Assembly: GCA_024500155.1 (NCBI GenBank)
Contig: CM044875.1
Coordinates: forward strand, 16,453,203-16,517,202
DNA: 64,000 nt
Source of the DNA: Chenopodium formosanum
Taxonomy: Eukaryota; Streptophyta; Magnoliopsida; Caryophyllales; Amaranthaceae
Reading direction: 5' to 3'
The notes under the pieces were generated by a model. That model made no database searches. It worked only from the letters and a program-made list of their open reading frames with translations, and was not told where the DNA came from. The stretch's first letter is position 1. Each line of letters starts with the position of its first letter. This document shows, piece after piece, positions 34,043-45,944 of the stretch. Position numbers and translations under genes: made by a program.

Positions 34043-36058
34043 ATGGCGAGTCAAGAAGAAGTCAATGAGCTTAAGAAGCAAATGGCTAATGTGACTGAGG
34101 TGTTGAAGGCTTTAACCCTTCAAATCAATGACCCTGTGAAACAACAACAAATGGAGCTCATGAAAGAAAGCTTGAGCAAAATATCCAATGACTATAGATT
34201 CCAGGGCATTAGCTCACAAGCGGTCTCAGTGGACAAGGAGCTTCTTCCGCAGAAGTTCAATGCCAATGACATCCCTAAGTTTAAGCCAACTGACAATCCT
34301 TACTTTCACTTAAGGGCCTTTGAAACTGTAATGAACATTAAAGGGATTGATAAGAATATTTTTCACTCTTTGTTCTCGCTATCTCTTGAAACCATTTGTC
34401 AACATTGGTTCTTTTCCCTTGACAAAGAGAAAACCTCAACTTGGGATGCCATTGTAAATGCTTTCATTGATAGATATAAGTGTAATATTCAAGTTGAAAC
34501 AGACCATAGACAACTGGAGATGCTAAAGCAAAAGGAAAATGAAGGGTTCACTTCTTTCTTTAACAAGTGGAAGGAAACTTCTGCCAACATGGTCGAATTC
34601 CCTACTGAAAAAGAGTCTGTAAAGATGTTTATCAAGAACCTTCAAGAAAAATATGCAAAGAACTTAAAATACCAACACAACTTGAATACTTTCAAGGCTG
34701 TGTATAATATAGGCATTGACATTGAAGATGACCTTCTGAAAGATAATAGTGCGAGAGGAAAGAAGAACGACCATCCTTCTTCTTCCTTTCCCATTAACGA
34801 AGTACATGCTACGAATACCTCTAAACCTCGAATGCAAAGGTCGAAAAGAGTGTTCACTCCACTCGGTATGAGTTATGAGGTAGCTTTCGAAAAGCTACAC
34901 CACAATGGACTGGTCATGCCCATAGGACCTATCAAAGACCCAGTTCCAGAAGCTAGGCCACCTAAGTGGGATCCTAATAAACACTGCAAATATCATCAAG
35001 GAAAGGGTCACGACATTGAGGAGTGTTGGAAACTCAAAGAAGCTATTCAAGACCTGATCGATGACAATAAAACTTCCGAGATTCTAGCCATCGCAGAATA
35101 TCAAACATCCTTCGATCCGTCACTCCTTATCACACCTATAGGTGAGCCCATGATTTAGATAGCTTATATAACCTCTATTGATGAAGTGGCCATGATTGAG
35201 GAAGATGAAAGAATTTTCTTAGATAATACCGGGGAAAATTTGTCAAGTCTAAAAGAAGACGTTCGAAAACTGCAAGATGTCATTGTCATGCTCTTGAATG
35301 TGGTAGAAGGACTAGCAAATCGGATGATGGTTATCGAACAAAATTCTCACCAGGGATTTAATAAAGAACTCAATGCTCCTAAGCCACGGGCAAAATGGAC
35401 CATTGAAGAATACACACCAATAGGAATGACTTATGATGAAGCTATTGACTACCTTCATGATCAAGGTCTCATTTATCCCGTCGGCCCCGGTCAAGACCCA
35501 CCACTTGAGAAACGATCTCCCAATTGGGATCCAAACTCTTATTGTAAATATCATAGAGGCCATGGTCATACCACCGGAAAGTGTTTTACCCTCAAGGATC
35601 GCATTCAAGACCTCATTGATTCAAATCACCTTAATGTTCCTCTTAGCAACAGGAAGGCCAAGAACAGTAACAATAATAACAGTGGCTGGAAAGGAAAGAG
35701 GAACGACAATCCTTTTTCTTCCAAAACTACCCACTCAAACAACGTTAATACGTTTAACTTGGATGAGGTCCTTGCCATGAACAAACGAGATCAAAAGAGA
35801 ACCTTTACACCTATTGGCATAAGTTATGACACAACATTCGATCGACTTCATGCTAAAGGTCTCATGACTCCCATTGGACCTATTCAAGATCCCGCACCTA
35901 AAAAGAGGTTACCTAGTTGGAATCCAGATGCACACTGCAAATACCATCAAGGTAGGGGTCATACTACTGAGAGCTGTTCGAAGCTAAAAGAAGTCATCCA
36001 ATATCTAAATGACAATAACAAGTTTCTCATACCTCTAAACGACAAGAAGTCCGAGTAA
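34043..36058 (+). CDS. Retrotransposon gag with three zinc-knuckle modules, one in-frame stop
   Basis: Capsid/nucleocapsid protein. Frame 34043-35158 (371 aa) ends at TAG 35156-35158, but the same frame stays open to 36058. The N-terminus is a coiled coil (residues 1-30). Residues about 75-215 match the gypsy gag core (FKPTDNPYFHLRAFE, HWFFSLD, WDAIVNAFIDRY). Then a module starting FTPLGMSY and ending in a CKYHQGKGHDIEEC-type knuckle plus LKEAIQDLID occurs three times: 34853-35068, 35411-35626 and 35804-36016. The knuckle spacing is C-x3-H-x4-H-x4-C. The stop could be a mutation, a read-through site, or be removed by splicing from a donor-like AG|GTGAGC at 35141. Gag would package the element RNA. 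No pol follows. Confidence 0.85.
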
Positions 36059-37827
36059 TGATAAAGCATAAGACACGAGGCGAGCTTCAGCGACAAGATT
36101 TCGTGACCTCTTTTTTTTTCATTTTCCTTTCCCCAATAAGTCTAGCAATAGGCACCTTTTTCCTTAGATTTTTATTTTGTATGTTTCTTTTCTCCCTTTA
36201 ATAAAATGAGCATTTATTTCCTTGCATATGATCATTGCATTGCATTGCCCAAAAAAAAAAAAAAAAAAAAAAATCCATTTCTAACTAAGCACAAGGTATA
36301 CCCATGATTAGAGGCACCTCTTGTAGCCATGTTATACCTTTCACCCTTCATATATACAATCTTTTCTTGATAAACCACTTTGAGCCTCACCTAACGATAG
36401 GCCTTTCTTTCTTCAACCCACATCTACCTAACCTTGGGATGGGATGGTGTGCAATTTAAGCAATTTTCAAAGAACAAAAGCTTGAGTGATTTTACCTAAA
36501 ACTAAAAAATTAAAAAAATAAAATAACAATAAAAGTGTACAAAAGGGCAAGTGTTCCACTGTCATTGATATGGACATGTCTTTGATATGAACACGTCTTA
36601 GATTGCGTCTCTTATCGAGTGCTCTGTACCGCGCCTAAGAAACATGAATGCCAAGTGAGTGATAGACCACATGATCGGGATTGCCCACACTTATAGAAAA
36701 GATTCAAATATGAAAAATGCAAAAGCAAAAAAGAGAGCTAAAAAAAAGAGTTAAAAACCTCAAGCATAATAATACAAGGATCCAAATGCAAGGTTGCACA
36801 CCTTGGGGGCTTATCTAGGGTCTTGAGCCTTTATCCCTTTCTTCTTCAATCTTTAGCTTAACCACGTTACAACCCTTCAAAAGACCTTTTTGAGGTATAC
36901 ACACTTGTGTGAGGTTCGGCTAGAGCTACGTTCGGCCTGATTCCTAACGGATACGTAGGCAACCTCACATTGGGGTGCGGCCGTAATAAAAATGCATTCA
37001 TATTTACATTCATAATTAGTCATATCAAGATATTTCCGATGCTCATCCCTTTTCATTTAGAGCTAGACTTGGGGGCTTGATCCTTACATTATTAGCCTTC
37101 CCAGCCCAAGAGTCACCACCATTTGACTCTTTTCAACATATTTTTCCACCGTTAGCCCTTGCAGCCTAACTTTAGTGTTACTATCACACACATCACAGAT
37201 ACATGACTAAATAGTCCTTTCCTTAGGAACCTTTTGTCATGAAATCTTAAAGTATACTTTATCATAACAAAATCACTCATCACTCATCATTGCATCACAA
37301 AGTACGAAGTGCTTAGCCTCCGTGCCTAAGTTACCCAAATACTTTCATTATTGAGTCAACAATTGAGATAGCCTAGGATGAATTAATCCTTGCACCTTGA
37401 GAGATAATATCAAATAACATTTGACTAAGCTCATTCAACATGCACCATCAAACACTTGCTTCTTCCTTTTTTGTGTCTTTCTTTTTGGGAGAAAGTCGGT
37501 ACCCTCCACAAAAAATGACGGAAAATTTTTACTTTTTTGCATTTTTCGAGTCGCACAATCACATTATAATGCACACACAAGTCATCTACATTGAGTCATG
37601 TCACCTCGAATTGAGTCTAACACATGTGTCAAAACACATTAAATCACACAAGAGTCACTCACGTGTCAAAACACATTGAGTCAACCTCAAGTCAGTCAAT
37701 CACCTTAGGTCAACCCTAAGAAAAACACCAGCAAAGCCTTTTGGGCAATCTTTTGATTTTTACAGGATACAACCATTCAGCAAAGCTCCTGTTCGCAGCC
37801 AACCGGACGATCTGAACAAACATTCAA
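36059..37827 (+). other. Non-coding 3' region of the TR-GAG element
   Basis: No gene. Contains an A run (36249-36273) and the conserved-looking motif GGATACGTAGGCAACCTC at 36950-36967, seen near gag-pol boundaries of Ogre/Tat-type elements. Confidence 0.5.
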
Positions 37828-38310
37828 GTATCAAAGCTCTTTGTTCAAAGACGCGTGGACATAAAAAGCTCTTTTGCTTAGAGACACGTGGGCATATCAT
37901 TCAAAGCTCTTTGTTCAAAGACGCGTGGACATTTATTTTCAAGCTCTTTTGCTTAGAGACGCGTTGGCATCCTATTAAAGCTCTTTGTTCAGAGACGCGT
38001 GGACATTTCTTTTCAAGCTCTTTTGCTTAGAGACGCGTGGGCATCCTATTAAAGCTCTTTGTTCAGAGACGCGTGGACATTTCTTTTCAAGCTCTTTTGC
38101 TCAGAGACGCGTGGGCATCCTATTAAAGCTCTTTGTTCAGAGACGCGTGGACATTTTTTTTTTCAAGCTCTTTTGCTCAGAGACGTGTGGGCATCCTATC
38201 AAAGCTCTTTTGTTCAGAGACGCGTGGGCATCCCTCCAAAAGCTCCATTGTTCAGAGACGAGTGAACATTCCCAAAAAAAAAGCTCTTTTGTTTAGAAAC
38301 GAGTGAACAC
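37828..38310 (+). repeat. Minisatellite of about 13 units (about 37 bp)
   Basis: Units begin AAGCTCTTTTG or AAGCTCTTTG and continue YTYAGAGACGCGTGGRCAT. Two unit types alternate (GGACAT with TTCA, GGGCATCC with GCTTA), so the true repeat is probably a dimer of about 74 bp. The last units have decayed. It lies just before the right LTR. Reading frames through it are not genes. Confidence 0.88.
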
Positions 38311-38615
38311 CAACGGCGACGAAGCACGACCACAACATCAACAACGGCAAGATGGCATTCCCTAGCTTGTGGAAGGTCGTCACAGCAACAATGCAGCAAC
38401 AAATCAGTTACCTCCAGAGACGTGTGCTCGACGGTGCAAGATACGCGTTTCTTAACTATTTTATCTGTTTTAACTAACGCTAGTTTGTAGGTATCGGCGT
38501 TACAAGAATGATTTAGGATCGCAGAACGTTCTGAATCATTCTCCGTCCCTATCGCTACTTTGACTTTCGTTTTCAAAACACCAGTTTCTCCAAACTCAAT
38601 CGAAGTGGAGGCTTC

Positions 38616-40301
38616 TGTAGACACCCAAAAGTGTCTCCCCAAAACCAAACCCGGTGATGAATAATTTTCACGTCGAATCATAATCGAATGAAGCGAAAGT
38701 GTGGAGAGTTATCCGACGATATATTATAAGCTCAATTCCGATGAATAATGAGAAACTAATGGCCAAAATACTAAACTGGGCCCGGTTTGACTTTATGTGC
38801 GGCCCAATGATCTAGAGGAGGGCCCATTATGATTTATGGTTCCTAATGCAATTAGGATTGATTATAGTATTTTAGAATTTCTAGAAGGTTCTTTTGAATC
38901 TTAATGTGATTAGCATTGATAAATGAGTTTTATGAGTTTTATGTAGAATAAAAGAAGCATTTTAAATGAAATTACAGTTTTACCCCTCGTACACTAAATT
39001 TTATCAGAAATAGGAAAACGTGTGGAAAAATTGTCTGCAGCGCTGCACCACAGGCTGTCACCTGGCGACAGGCCTGTCGCGCAGCGACAGAGGCTATTGC
39101 GGCGACAGCGTCGTGTTTTATTCCTTTTTGAACTCTGATTCTTTTTTATCATATCCGGGCTGATTTTCGTTATAAATAGGGTCCAATCATCTACAATCTA
39201 CAATCATCATCTCTCTCTCTAAACTTTTTCACAAACAAAATTCCGCATTCACAAGATCTAGACACACCTAACCAAGTTCGAAGTTGCCTTCGCCTTAGAC
39301 GTGAAAGGTTTGATATTTCTGAGGGTTTGGTCCCAAAGCTTTATTTCAATTATTTAATTTAATTGTTTTGATTTATATTTTCCTTGAAGTTACTAACGTG
39401 TGTATTTTGTTATTAGAAAGAGATACGAGGCATCCAAGTAAGTGCTTTAATTGTTTAATTGATCTTATGATATAGAAATCATGTTAAGATTGTTATTTTG
39501 GTTCCTAGTATCATGTTAGGATGCTTTCCTTAGTATGATATTTAGGGTGATTTGATTATATCAATTATGATTTCAACGATGCTTCCTATTTTCTTTCTTA
39601 ATATCATGTTAGTATCATGTTAGGGCTAAAGATTTGATCTTTATTGCTTAGTGACATGTTAGGGTTTGTTATTAATCTTGTTAGTATCATGCCTAGGATC
39701 TTGCTATTATTATGCTTTAATTATGATTATTATGATTGTTATAATGATTATGATTATTATTTTTATTATTATTATGTTGCTTGATATATATTGTCATTGT
39801 TATTGCTTGATCACGCCTTTTATGCATGTTTAAAGGAAATTTGACTTGTAATCATGCTTAATAAGATAATTAATAATCTTGTTTAGGGTGAATATGATTA
39901 TAATTCAAGTGATCGCCAATAATATTTTTATCTGTGCATTAAATTCAACCAACATAGATTAAACAGGTTTAGGGTAAACCGATTGATTGCATGTTAGTCA
40001 GAAAGCGCACATGAATACGGGAAGAATGAAGTAGAGGCCTATTATTAGGGCAGGTTTAATCTCTTTTAGGTTGAATTTGTACCCTCATCCCCGATCTTCC
40101 AGTCTTAGTTCCAGACCTATTGGAGTTGACGATCTCCTGGATCGTTAAGGGGTGTAACTTTCACCCTGTGAACGGTTTACAAGTTCCTAAAACTTGTTGG
40201 CGACTCTTTTGCTCTAGCTTCTTTCCCTTTGGACGCCACCATGCTTAAGTGTATTATCACAGTGGGGCTCAAGTGTGGGATGACTTGAAATATTCCCTAC
40301 A
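38616..40301 (+). repeat. Right LTR of the TR-GAG element
   Basis: Starts TGTAGACACC and ends CCCTACA, followed by the ATGTT target duplication. Keeps the 16-bp palindrome at 39065-39080 but has fewer GCGACAG copies than the left LTR. Upstream GAAGTGGAGG is the probable, imperfect polypurine tract. Confidence 0.92.
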
Positions 40302-41562
40302 ATGTTTTATTTTCAAGTATCAAAGAAGTATGAATTTAATAAGCAAGACTTATGTATGTTAAAGAGCTAAAGTTAGCATTATTGAGGATGATTCATGAAT
40401 TTATTTCTTTCCCATTATAAGTGGCTGGTGACGAGTCAAGAACTTAGTTTATTTATTTACTCACTCATGTAAGTTGAGTTTGAGTCAGTGAAGTTTAGTA
40501 GTGCATCTTATGCACTAAGGTAGTATTAGTGCAATTTTGTGCACAAAACTAGGCAAGGAACCTTAAGTAAATAAATAGTATGTGATCACTAATTAATTCA
40601 AGAATTAAATGAATGTATGTGTTGATTGTTATTATGTTTATTATTGATTGATTGGTTGGAGTCATCACAAGTTAAATTGGTAAATCACGTAAAATGTAAG
40701 AGGATATGCACAAAAACTCTTGGAACGTATACACTTTGTGTATGAACATATGAGGGAGTTATGGGGTTTTATATTTAACCATAGTTTTCTACAGGGCCAG
40801 AGATACATGACGCTATACTTTCTTTTATTATTAATGCGTTGGATAGTAGGTGTCAATTGGGGTAGCTCCCTAGCTAATTGGAAGCTCAATATTTAAATGG
40901 GCTATTTTCAAGAAAGGAAACTTGTTCGATGCATATAATCCAAAATTATTATTTATTAATTAATATTGTTAGTGTGGGTCAAGGTAAGTTGACTTGTGAT
41001 TGTTTGAAGAGCATGTTTTAATTTTTTTTTTATTGATGCTAAGATATTCATGTTAGTATGGTGCATACGTACTCAGCTTTTGCTGATTCATATTTTTATG
41101 TTTGTGTTTGACTTTTTTTTGGATTAGCCCTACTATGAACCATTTATATGGTGAGTAGAGAGATTGAAATAAAGAGAAAGTGACAAGTACTTGAAGCATG
41201 CAGAACATGAAGAGAATGAGTGCAGAGAGTTACTTGTTATGCTTTCTTAGTTTTATATTTTGACTTGTTGGTTTATTATTCATGGACTAACATTGTTATG
41301 TTTTATTTTTAAGTTGATTTTTAAAGGGCCATATTTGAATTGGTTCCAACTTGTGAACATTAAATTTTACTTTCATTTTGAGGTTGTGAACTCAAGTTTT
41401 GTTTTGAAAGTTGGTTTTAATTTTTAGACTTCCGTTGTGTGACTTTGAAAAATAGCCTTAGCCGTTATCACGATGGCGGTAATATTTTGGTTATTTCCTA
41501 AAAAGGGTTTTATTTAGAATAAAATGAGTATTTTAAAAAGAGAAAATTTCTAGGGTACTACA

Positions 41563-42200
41563 AAGTGGTATCTAAGAGCTCTGATTGGATTTTAATTACC
41601 ACTAAAGGCAAAAACGTTTTTTTTATGTACCTATGTTTTAAAGTTTGGCCAAGTGCTTATTTAATTAAGTTTGAAAGTATTTTATTTAGTGGTCCGATTT
41701 TTTTAATAGGGGCTTAAAAGTTTATTTTCTTTTCTAATTGGTCCAATTTTTTTTTAAATACTAAGGGCCGATTTTTTTTTATGTATTTTATTTTATTTTT
41801 ACTATAGGGGTCTTGTTTTTTTTTTTAATTATTTCAAGCAACTATTTTTGAAAATAAATTTAAATTTAAAAAAAAAAATTATGTGTGCAGGTATGCGAAG
41901 GAATTAATGTATGTAACTATGTGTTAATCACTTTTGAAAGCATGTGATGAGATTGGGTAGGAAAGAAAGGGCATATAGGCTAGAATATAATTGTATGTCT
42001 TCTTATGTGCATATTTTATTTATGAAAGGTATTCAAGCATGTTGTGTGGTGGTATGTATTTAAGTAAAGCATGATTATATGGATTAATATAAAATTGTAT
42101 GATTGAACACCATACCAAACTTAAATTTTTGCAAAGAACTGTATATTTGAGTTGGAAAAGAATTGTTTTTTTTTTCTATTGATTCATGACCTAAAATACC
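41563..42200 (+). other. Leader of a gypsy remnant
   Basis: Begins with the Met-tRNA-type primer site (41566-41580). After that it is AT-rich with T runs and no gene. Confidence 0.45.
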
Positions 42201-42208
42201 TTGCAAAA

Positions 42209-42911
42209 TGTTTGATTTACCTAGTAGATTCACTGACATGGGCACTTTAGCAAAGAAAGACTATGAGCATGTGTGGGATTATATCCACAGGATACTGTTC
42301 TTATAGATCTGGTGTTTGGAGAGCGTCATCTTGACCAACCGGACTATGTCTCTGCCATGATTGTTCATTACTTGCCTAACTATCCTCCCTATGAGGCTAT
42401 TAAGAGTCGCTTTTGTGATTTGCCTATTAGTGTTGCTAACTATACTAAGTATAAGGACTCTAATGGTTAGTGGGGATCAGATTGGAGATACTTATACCGT
42501 TACATTGCCCACAAAGAATTTATTTATCTTAACCCTCAGTATGGTGCTTATCCTCCACCTTACCATAACTTTGGTGATCCAACTCGACAACAAAATAGAC
42601 CTTATTACTCTTAAGAAAACTATGATTCCATGTCTAAGTCGGAACTTGAGCAAACTTATGAGAGTCAAGGTATGCCAATGGAGCACGATAATGAGCTAGG
42701 AGACACCTTATGCAGAGTAATTCATAATCCAAATCCTCCAAGCCATCTAGTAATTATTAATGTAGATACTGACGAGTTTGATGAAGACCTTGATGAAGAA
42801 ATAGATCCTGAGGAAGATGGTGATTGTAGGTGTTGTCCAAAGTGCGCCTACGTAAAGCATGTTGTGAATATGTTTGGCACTCATAAGAAGTGGGAATTGA
42901 CAAACAATTAG
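42209..42911 (+). pseudogene. Broken coding remnant of unknown family
   Basis: Frame fragments separated by stops and frameshifts: MFDLPSRFTDMGTLAKKDY (from 42209), then VFGERHLDQPDYVSAM and LPNYPPYEAIKSRFCDLP (42276-42470), then an acidic piece with CRCCPKC (42630-42911). The regular codon character suggests a former gene or transposon frame. The last part recurs at about 22235. No family recognised. Confidence 0.4.
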
Positions 42912-42957
42912 GGACAAAGTAAAGTAGGGAGCTGCTAACAAGTTTTTAAGGAACTTG

Positions 42958-44383
42958 CACTACTAAAATAAGCTCATTTACCGATGGAAAATACCGATGG
43001 CCAATAAAAGCCATCGATAAAAACATAATTTACCGATGGTTTTTTCAAGCCATCGGTATTTCTCAAAATATCGGTGGCCTAACCATCGGTATAATTTTTC
43101 CGATGGCTTTTTTCCATCGCTAAATTATTTCTTGTAAAAATAAAAATATAATTTTTTTTACCGATGGCTTAAAAAATAACTACCCATGGCTTTTTTCCAT
43201 CGGTATTTTAACGATGGTTTGTAGCCATCGATATTGTTTTTTTTTTTTTTTAAAAAAAACGATCCAGGTATGATATCCGGGTTTGAAGAACATCAAACCC
43301 AACCAGCCACTTTAAGCTCTCCCGCCTCTCTTTTTCTCCTTCTCTCTCCCCTCTCCTCTCCTCTCTCTCCTTCCCATCCTCACATCTCTATTTCTCTTTC
43401 TCTTTCCTCTTCTCCTCTCTTTCTTCTCTCACATTTCTCCTATCCTTCTCTCTCCTAGCAACGAAATAGGTTTGTTTTTTTTAGAAAAAACAAGTTTGCA
43501 AAATAATTATTTGAAGATTATGGTTATGTTTTGGTCAAATTCAACCATAAAAATTCCAGTTCTGAAGTTTTCATGGTCGAATTTGACCATTAGAACTTAA
43601 ATTAGATGAAAAAATTTGAAGGTATGTTGAATTTCATTGATGTTTCATGGGTTTATTTCATGGGATTATTTCACATTTTGTGGGTTTTATTATGGTTGTA
43701 CTTCATTTTTTTTGGATTTTTTTGGGTTGATTTGTTTAAATTTTCATAGTGTATGTATGTTTAATTTCTTGTGTTTGTTTTTTTACTTCAATTTTCGTGT
43801 ATGTTTGATTTTTTGTTAATTTTTGTGGTTGATATCACATTGATTTTTACGTGTTGTTTTTGTTAATTTTTTGGCGGTGTTTTGGGTGGTGGAAGGTGCT
43901 GAGTGGTTGCAATGGTGGTAGGTTGCTGTTGTTCGAGGTTGTGGTGGTGGTGGTGGTGGTGGTGGTAGGTGGTTGTGGGTTGCGGTAGTTCTAGGTTGTG
44001 GGTAGTTGTTGTACGGGGTACGGGGGCATGCATGGGCAGTGGGGGTAGGGCAAAGGGTAGGGGTTTTAATTTTTTTTTTTTAAATTTACTGATGGCTTTG
44101 GCCATCGGTAATCGGAAAATATCGATGGCTTTTGACTCGGTAAAAAAAACCGATGGTTTTTTCCATCGGTATTTTTAAAAATTGCGATGGTTTGTGACCA
44201 TCGGTAAAACCATCGTTATCACGTTTATTGATGGCTTTTCCATCAGTATTTACAATTTTTCCGACGAAGTGTTATCCGATGGCCAAATACCGATGGCAGC
44301 TATCAGTAAACAGAATACCGATGGTTTTTTATATGTTTATCGATGGATTTTTTCCATCGGTATTTGACTCATTTCTAGTAGTG
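42958..44383. mobile_element. Non-autonomous CACTA element (1.4 kb)
   Basis: Ends CACTACTAAAATAAG and TTTCTAGTAGTG, with a perfect 3-bp target duplication TTG (42955-42957, 44384-44386). Many subterminal copies of ACCGATGG and CCATCGGT in both directions, typical of CACTA transposase binding sites. The interior is a CT-rich then GT-rich stretch (GGTGGT run near 43940) with no transposase. The paralog at about 22350 shows the empty site. Confidence 0.93.
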
Positions 44384-44911
44384 TTGTAAATCGTTCACGG
44401 ATTATTTTAAGGCAACCACGAAAAAGGGACAACGTTAGGCAACAACGATTGACCCAAGGTTACACCCATCCATAATCCATTAGATTACTAACTTCATATG
44501 GTTTGGAACCACGAAAGGAGGATCGGGGATGATGGTACGAAGTGAGTCATGGAGTCACATTCACCCGTATTGGCCTCTACTCAATTCTTATTGTGAAAAG
44601 TGATTCATGCGATCTCAAAGACATACAAACAAAGATTCAATTGCTCCAAACTATAATTATGCTAAATTGGTTGAATATTAATGCAACATATAATTCTAAA
44701 GTATCGTGACCACTTGATTATACAACAAGATTAAAAAGGAACCTAAATCGGTTGTCCAAATTATCTTATTAAGCGTTGTATTTCAATTACATATTCCCTT
44801 TAAACATGCAATATGGTGATCAACAATAAACAATAGAATAAACATCATCATTGGAAGCAATTTAACAATAATAACCCTAATCATGATACTAGCTTAGTAA
44901 TAAAAAATAAA

Positions 44912-45935
44912 GGAAAAATTGGCCGCAACAACACCAACTATGACAAAGGTGCGTGTAGCAGCACAACCTTTCAAGGGTGCACTCAACATCACAAACTATG
45001 CACTTGGGTGCACATAACAACATAAATGACATTGGCAAAATGTAGATTTCTTCTAAAAGTGAAATCTTAAATATTTTTAATGCCTTTTTGTTTAAAAATA
45101 TTTTTGATTAATTTCATTCTACTTAATTTTCCATTTTCCATCACATGTAATTAAATAACCATTAAATTGAATTATTTCAAAAAGTTTTCGCCATTATTTT
45201 CTATCGTTTGTTTCTTCAATTACTTTTTTTACATCTCATGCGATGATTGACTTAGTTTCCTCTTCCATTATAATTAATTTTTTCCCTTTAAATTAATTCT
45301 CTCTTAACCTCCACAATTTAAGTGTTGTACATCAAAAACAAAAAAATCAATTTGACATATCCTAAAATCCAACTCTAAAATTATTTTTTGAATTAAGTAT
45401 TTGAAATCACTTTGTGGGTTTTGATATTAGTATTTAGAAAGTTACCTATGTATCCTGAAATCTTGTAGAATAAAGGTATTTAAATGATTTTATTTTTTAT
45501 TTTTTATTTTATTTATCAATTTAGTATTTAACTAGGTGGAAAGGGATAGGAAACTAAGTCAATCATGTGAGATCGATATTAGAAATAGTAATTGGAGAAG
45601 CGAACAAAGGAAAATAATAGAACAATTTTTTTTTTAAGGAATCCGCTTAATATAATGGTGGAGGTCAAGAAATGCTTAAATGAAAAAAAAAAAAAAAAAA
45701 GGTAAGGCTAATTTAGTTACGCATGATGGAAAATCATATATGTTTAAATAATGTTTAAACAATTATATAAAATAATAAAGATTCCACTTTTTTCCATGCA
45801 ACCTTAGTTCATTAGTGTCATTTATGCTAATATGTGCACCCAATTACATAGTTTGTGCTGTAAACCGCACCCTTAAAAGGTTGTGCTGCTACACGCACCT
45901 TTGTCATAGTTGGTGTTGTTGCGGCCAATTTTTCC
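44912..45935. mobile_element. Mutator-like MITE (1024 bp)
   Basis: Inverted repeats of over 100 bp start GGAAAAATTGGCCGCAAC at both ends. Perfect 9-bp target duplication AAAAATAAA (44903-44911, 45936-45944). AT-rich interior, no coding capacity. Confidence 0.93.
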
Positions 45936-45944
45936 AAAAATAAA

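Larger units (their letters stand above)
30522..40301 (+). mobile_element. TR-GAG-type LTR retrotransposon (gag only, 9.8 kb)
   Basis: LTRs 30522-32381 (1860 bp) and 38616-40301 (1686 bp) begin TGTAGACACC and end CCCTACA. Perfect 5-bp target duplication ATGTT at 30517-30521 and 40302-40306. The primer-binding site TGGCGACTCCACTGGGGA starts a few bases after the left LTR. The only coding region is gag (34043-36058); protease, reverse transcriptase and integrase are absent. It is therefore non-autonomous and needs enzymes from a related full-length element. Gag sequence and the internal motif GGATACGTAGGCAACCTC (36950-36967) suggest the Ogre/Tat branch of Ty3/gypsy; this is inference. The LTRs are nearly identical except for a deletion of about 140 bp and smaller gaps in the right copy, so insertion was fairly recent. 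Confidence 0.9.
28700..41562 (+). mobile_element. Old gypsy-type LTR, interrupted twice
   Basis: The right end is good: GGGTACTACA at 41562 is followed by AAGTGGTATCTAAGAGC, a slightly damaged primer-binding site for initiator Met tRNA. A polyadenylation-region motif TACTCAGCTTTTGCTGATTC lies at about 41070. The left end is tentative (TGTTGGG at 28700), with a TATA box at 28820-28829 (GATATAAATA) and a CT-rich transcribed leader. The hAT MITE (29929-30479) and the TR-GAG element (30522-40301) are inserted in it. Without them the LTR would be about 2.5 kb. Related to the LTR at 48776. Confidence 0.5.

Noticed and set aside
35156..36058. Second gag part as a separate gene
   Set aside because: It is in the same frame as the first part and repeats its module, so it is one gag with a stop.
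37985..38296. 103-codon repetitive frame
   Set aside because: Read through the minisatellite.
37828..38310. CRISPR-like array
   Set aside because: Repeat and spacer are not distinct: the whole unit is repeated, and the context is a plant retrotransposon.
43863..44105. His/Pro-rich frame on the minus strand
   Set aside because: Produced by the GGTGGT run inside the CACTA element.
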